This document shows, in pieces, positions 62,251 to 64,000 of a stretch of 64,000 nucleotides of DNA. The notes beneath the pieces are model-generated. The model had not been told where the DNA came from, did no database searches, and worked only from the letters and a program-made list of their open reading frames with translations. The translations under genes and the position numbers were made by a program. Source of the DNA: Streptomyces sp. NRRL S-337 (lineage in GTDB: Bacteria > Actinomycetota > Actinomycetes > Streptomycetales > Streptomycetaceae). The stretch is from assembly GCF_000720175.1 (NCBI RefSeq), contig NZ_JOIX01000017.1, forward strand, positions 1 to 64,000. Direction: 5' to 3'. The stretch's first letter is position 1. Each line of letters starts with the position of its first letter.

Positions 62251-62449
62251 AGCCATCCTTCGAAGTACGCGTATCCGATCGTTAGATCTTCGCACGCCCG
62301 CCCGGCCGGTGGCCTTCGGCCCCCGGCGGCCGCCCGCGGACCGGACGTCGATGACCACGAGGGACGGGTCCTCTGATCCGCCGGCCTTCTTCCCGCACTT
62401 GGCAGCGCAGCAGTATGGAGATCAAGGGTCGGAAGACCGTGAGACTTGG

Positions 62450-63345
62450 TCAGAAGACCACGGTGATCTTTTCTGCCAGGCCGCCCTGGAGAAACCGCGC
62501 GTGGGCGGCTTGGATCCGTTGGAGGCCGTAGGTGGAGTGCACACGCAGCTGCAAGGAGCCGCTGTCGACGAGCTTGGTCAGCTCGTTCAATCCCGCTCCA
62601 TCCTCGCGCACCTGGTTGACGGTGGTGCGCACACCGCGGGACGACAGGTCGGGGACTGGGCCTGCTTGGGTGGCGATCGACGCGTACCGGCCGCCATCCG
62701 CCACTGCCTCCATCACGAAAGCCCCGAAGGTGTCGAAGACGGCGTCGTAGCCGCGGTCTTCGAGAGCATGGCCGTCGGTGGTGACGAGGTCGGCACCATG
62801 GTCGCGGGCGAAGGCGACCTGCACATCACGGGAAACCAGAGCATCGACCCTGGCGCCGCGTGCCCGCGCGATCTGCAACGCCAACCCGCCTACTGCACCG
62901 GCGGCACCAGCGATCAGCAGCCGCTCACCGGCCTTGACCGCCAACCAGTCCAGCGTCTGCCAGGCCGTCAGCCCGGGAAGCGGCAACGTGGCGGCCTCGG
63001 CCAGACTGGCCGACCGCGGCGCGGCGGCGACCGCGTGTGCGGGAAGCGAGACAAGGTCGGCCCAGGTCCCCCGGCCAGAACTGAGTTGATGCGACATGGC
63101 GATCACGCGTTCACCGGCGCGCAGCCCGGTGCTGCCGCCGTCGACCACGATGCCGGCCAGGTCCCAGCCGAGTGTCATCGGCAGGGGCGGCGTTCCTTCG
63201 CCGATGGCTCCCTCTCGCGTCTTGTCATCAACGGGATTGATGCTGGTAGCAATGACCCGGATCAGTACGTCCCTGGGCTGGGTTCGGGCTCGGGCACATC
63301 GACGATGTCGAGGACGTCGGGGGTGCCGAAGCGATCGATCTTATG
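62450..63345 (-). pseudogene. Zinc-free quinone oxidoreductase (MDR family) with frameshifts
   Basis: The main frame holds MTLGWDLAGIVVDGGSTGLR, LPLPGLTAWQTLDWL, the NADP loop GAAGAVGGLALQIAR and the C-terminal AEKITVVF. Upstream the N-terminus continues in other frames: KIDRFGTPDVLDIVDVPEPE, then DVLIRVIATSINPVDDKTRE. At least one frameshift near 63290 and a lost start codon are present. Read together it is a complete ~300-residue protein, so inactivation is recent or due to sequencing error. Confidence 0.78.
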
Positions 63346-63612
63346 GCGCGCACGAAAAGCCCTTCACACGACGGGTGCTGACAGCAGGGCTCAACACCAG
63401 TGATGATCAAGGGATTCCCGAACGCGGCGATGGCCCGCGTGCCGGACCGGCAAGCGGCTGTTCTCGCCCCAGACAACTGAGTGAGGGGCCAAGAGCACCC
63501 TGGGCCGTTTTCAAGGCTCTGACCGCAGACCCGTGAATCCCCAGGTCAGCGGCGGGTACGACGAACCGTTTCATCATGGTTTCGTGCTTCGTGGTGATCC
63601 AGGCGATCGAAG

Positions 63613-64000
63613 ATGTGCTGTCTGTCCCCCGGGATCGATGTGCGGTTGGAGCGGGTCGCGTTCGCTGCGGACGTTTTGGAGGTGTCGGCCGCGACATGCG
63701 GGCCGGCGCCTCGTTGTCCGGGGTGCTGGGCGAGAGCGCGTCGTGTGCACTCCTCGTATGGGCGTCGCCTGGCCGAACGCCCTCTGACCGGGCCTATGTT
63801 GCAGGTCAGGCTGCGGGTGCGGCGCTTCTTCTGCGACTGGTCCTCCTGCAAGAGGAAAACCTTCGTCGAGCAGGTCAGCGGGCTGAGCGAACGATATCGA
63901 CGCTCCAGCATCGGCACGAAACAGTGGCTGCACGCAGTCGCCGTCGAGCTCGGCGGTCGGGCCGGTGAACGTCTGTGTCGACAGCTCCGTCTGTCCGCCG
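63613..64000 (+). CDS. ISL3-family transposase, N-terminal part (cut by window edge)
   Basis: The frame from the ATG at 63613 stays open to the end. IDVRLERVAFAADVLEVSA, CPGCWARARRVHSSYGRRLA, LRVRRFFCDWSSCKRKTFVE and 'LSERYRRSSIGTKQWLHAVA' match the zinc-finger and helix-turn-helix N-terminus of ISL3 transposases. An in-frame stop at 63595 limits the start. Together with the IS481 tail at the other end it brackets this window with mobile elements. Confidence 0.85.
   Translation, partial: MCCLSPGIDVRLERVAFAADVLEVSAATCGPAPRCPGCWARARRVHSSYGRRLAERPLTGPMLQVRLRVRRFFCDWSSCKRKTFVEQVSGLSERYRRSSIGTKQWLHAVAVELGGRAGERLCRQLRLSA

Overview
The window is high-GC actinobacterial DNA. Codon use, divergent GTG/TTG starts, SARP regulators and zinc-free ribosomal protein paralogues point to Streptomyces or a close relative. 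Nothing here is a classic housekeeping locus. The dominant theme is zinc starvation: at least seven good Zur-type operators sit in front of most operons between 8 and 47 kb. The many broken genes and three different insertion-sequence remnants suggest an accessory island, a chromosome arm or a large plasmid.

Layout. 0-8 kb: IS481 transposase tail, an SDR-SARP pair, a truncated P450 cut into by a fluoride channel gene, a glycerol-type aquaporin and an APH-family kinase. 8.3-21.5 kb: the zinc-sparing block. It holds zinc-independent L32, S14, L28, L33, L31 and S18, four COG0523 (CobW) family loci (two intact GTPases, one degenerate, one broken), a znuA-znuC-znuB-znuB-zur uptake operon, and a zur2-(90 aa)-CobW-WD40-ferredoxin operon. 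22.3-27.2 kb: a sulfur-flavoured biosynthetic operon (type III PLP decarboxylase, cysteine synthase fused to rhodanese, cysteine desulfurase-like enzyme, methyltransferase). 27.9-30.4 kb: a P1B-4 metal efflux ATPase divergent from its ArsR/SmtB sensor. 31.5-33.6 kb: a second CobW-like locus plus an acetyltransferase. 33.7-46.8 kb: a secreted TAP-like peptidase and, divergently from the same Zur site, a ten-gene operon (ATP-grasp, DUF364 'heavy-metal chelation' protein, PLP synthase, dipeptide epimerase-like enzyme, MFS, methyltransferase, complete Opp/Dpp-type ABC importer). I read this as an undescribed non-NRPS zincophore system. 47.8-55.9 kb: an NRPS-independent siderophore operon (two IucA/IucC synthetases, PLP decarboxylase, MFS exporter) that runs directly into a two-component system. 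56.6-64 kb: an intact two-component system, a duplicated and decayed regulator/COG4705 module, MerR, an acetyltransferase, a broken quinone oxidoreductase and the start of an ISL3 transposase.

Working together: when zinc is scarce Zur would leave its operators. Ribosomal proteins without zinc would then replace zinc-containing ones, the Znu transporter would import zinc, CobW GTPases would deliver it, and one or two secreted small-molecule chelators would be made and re-imported. The P1B-4/SmtB pair would handle the opposite state, metal excess. Function assignments are from motif recognition only; no database search was run.
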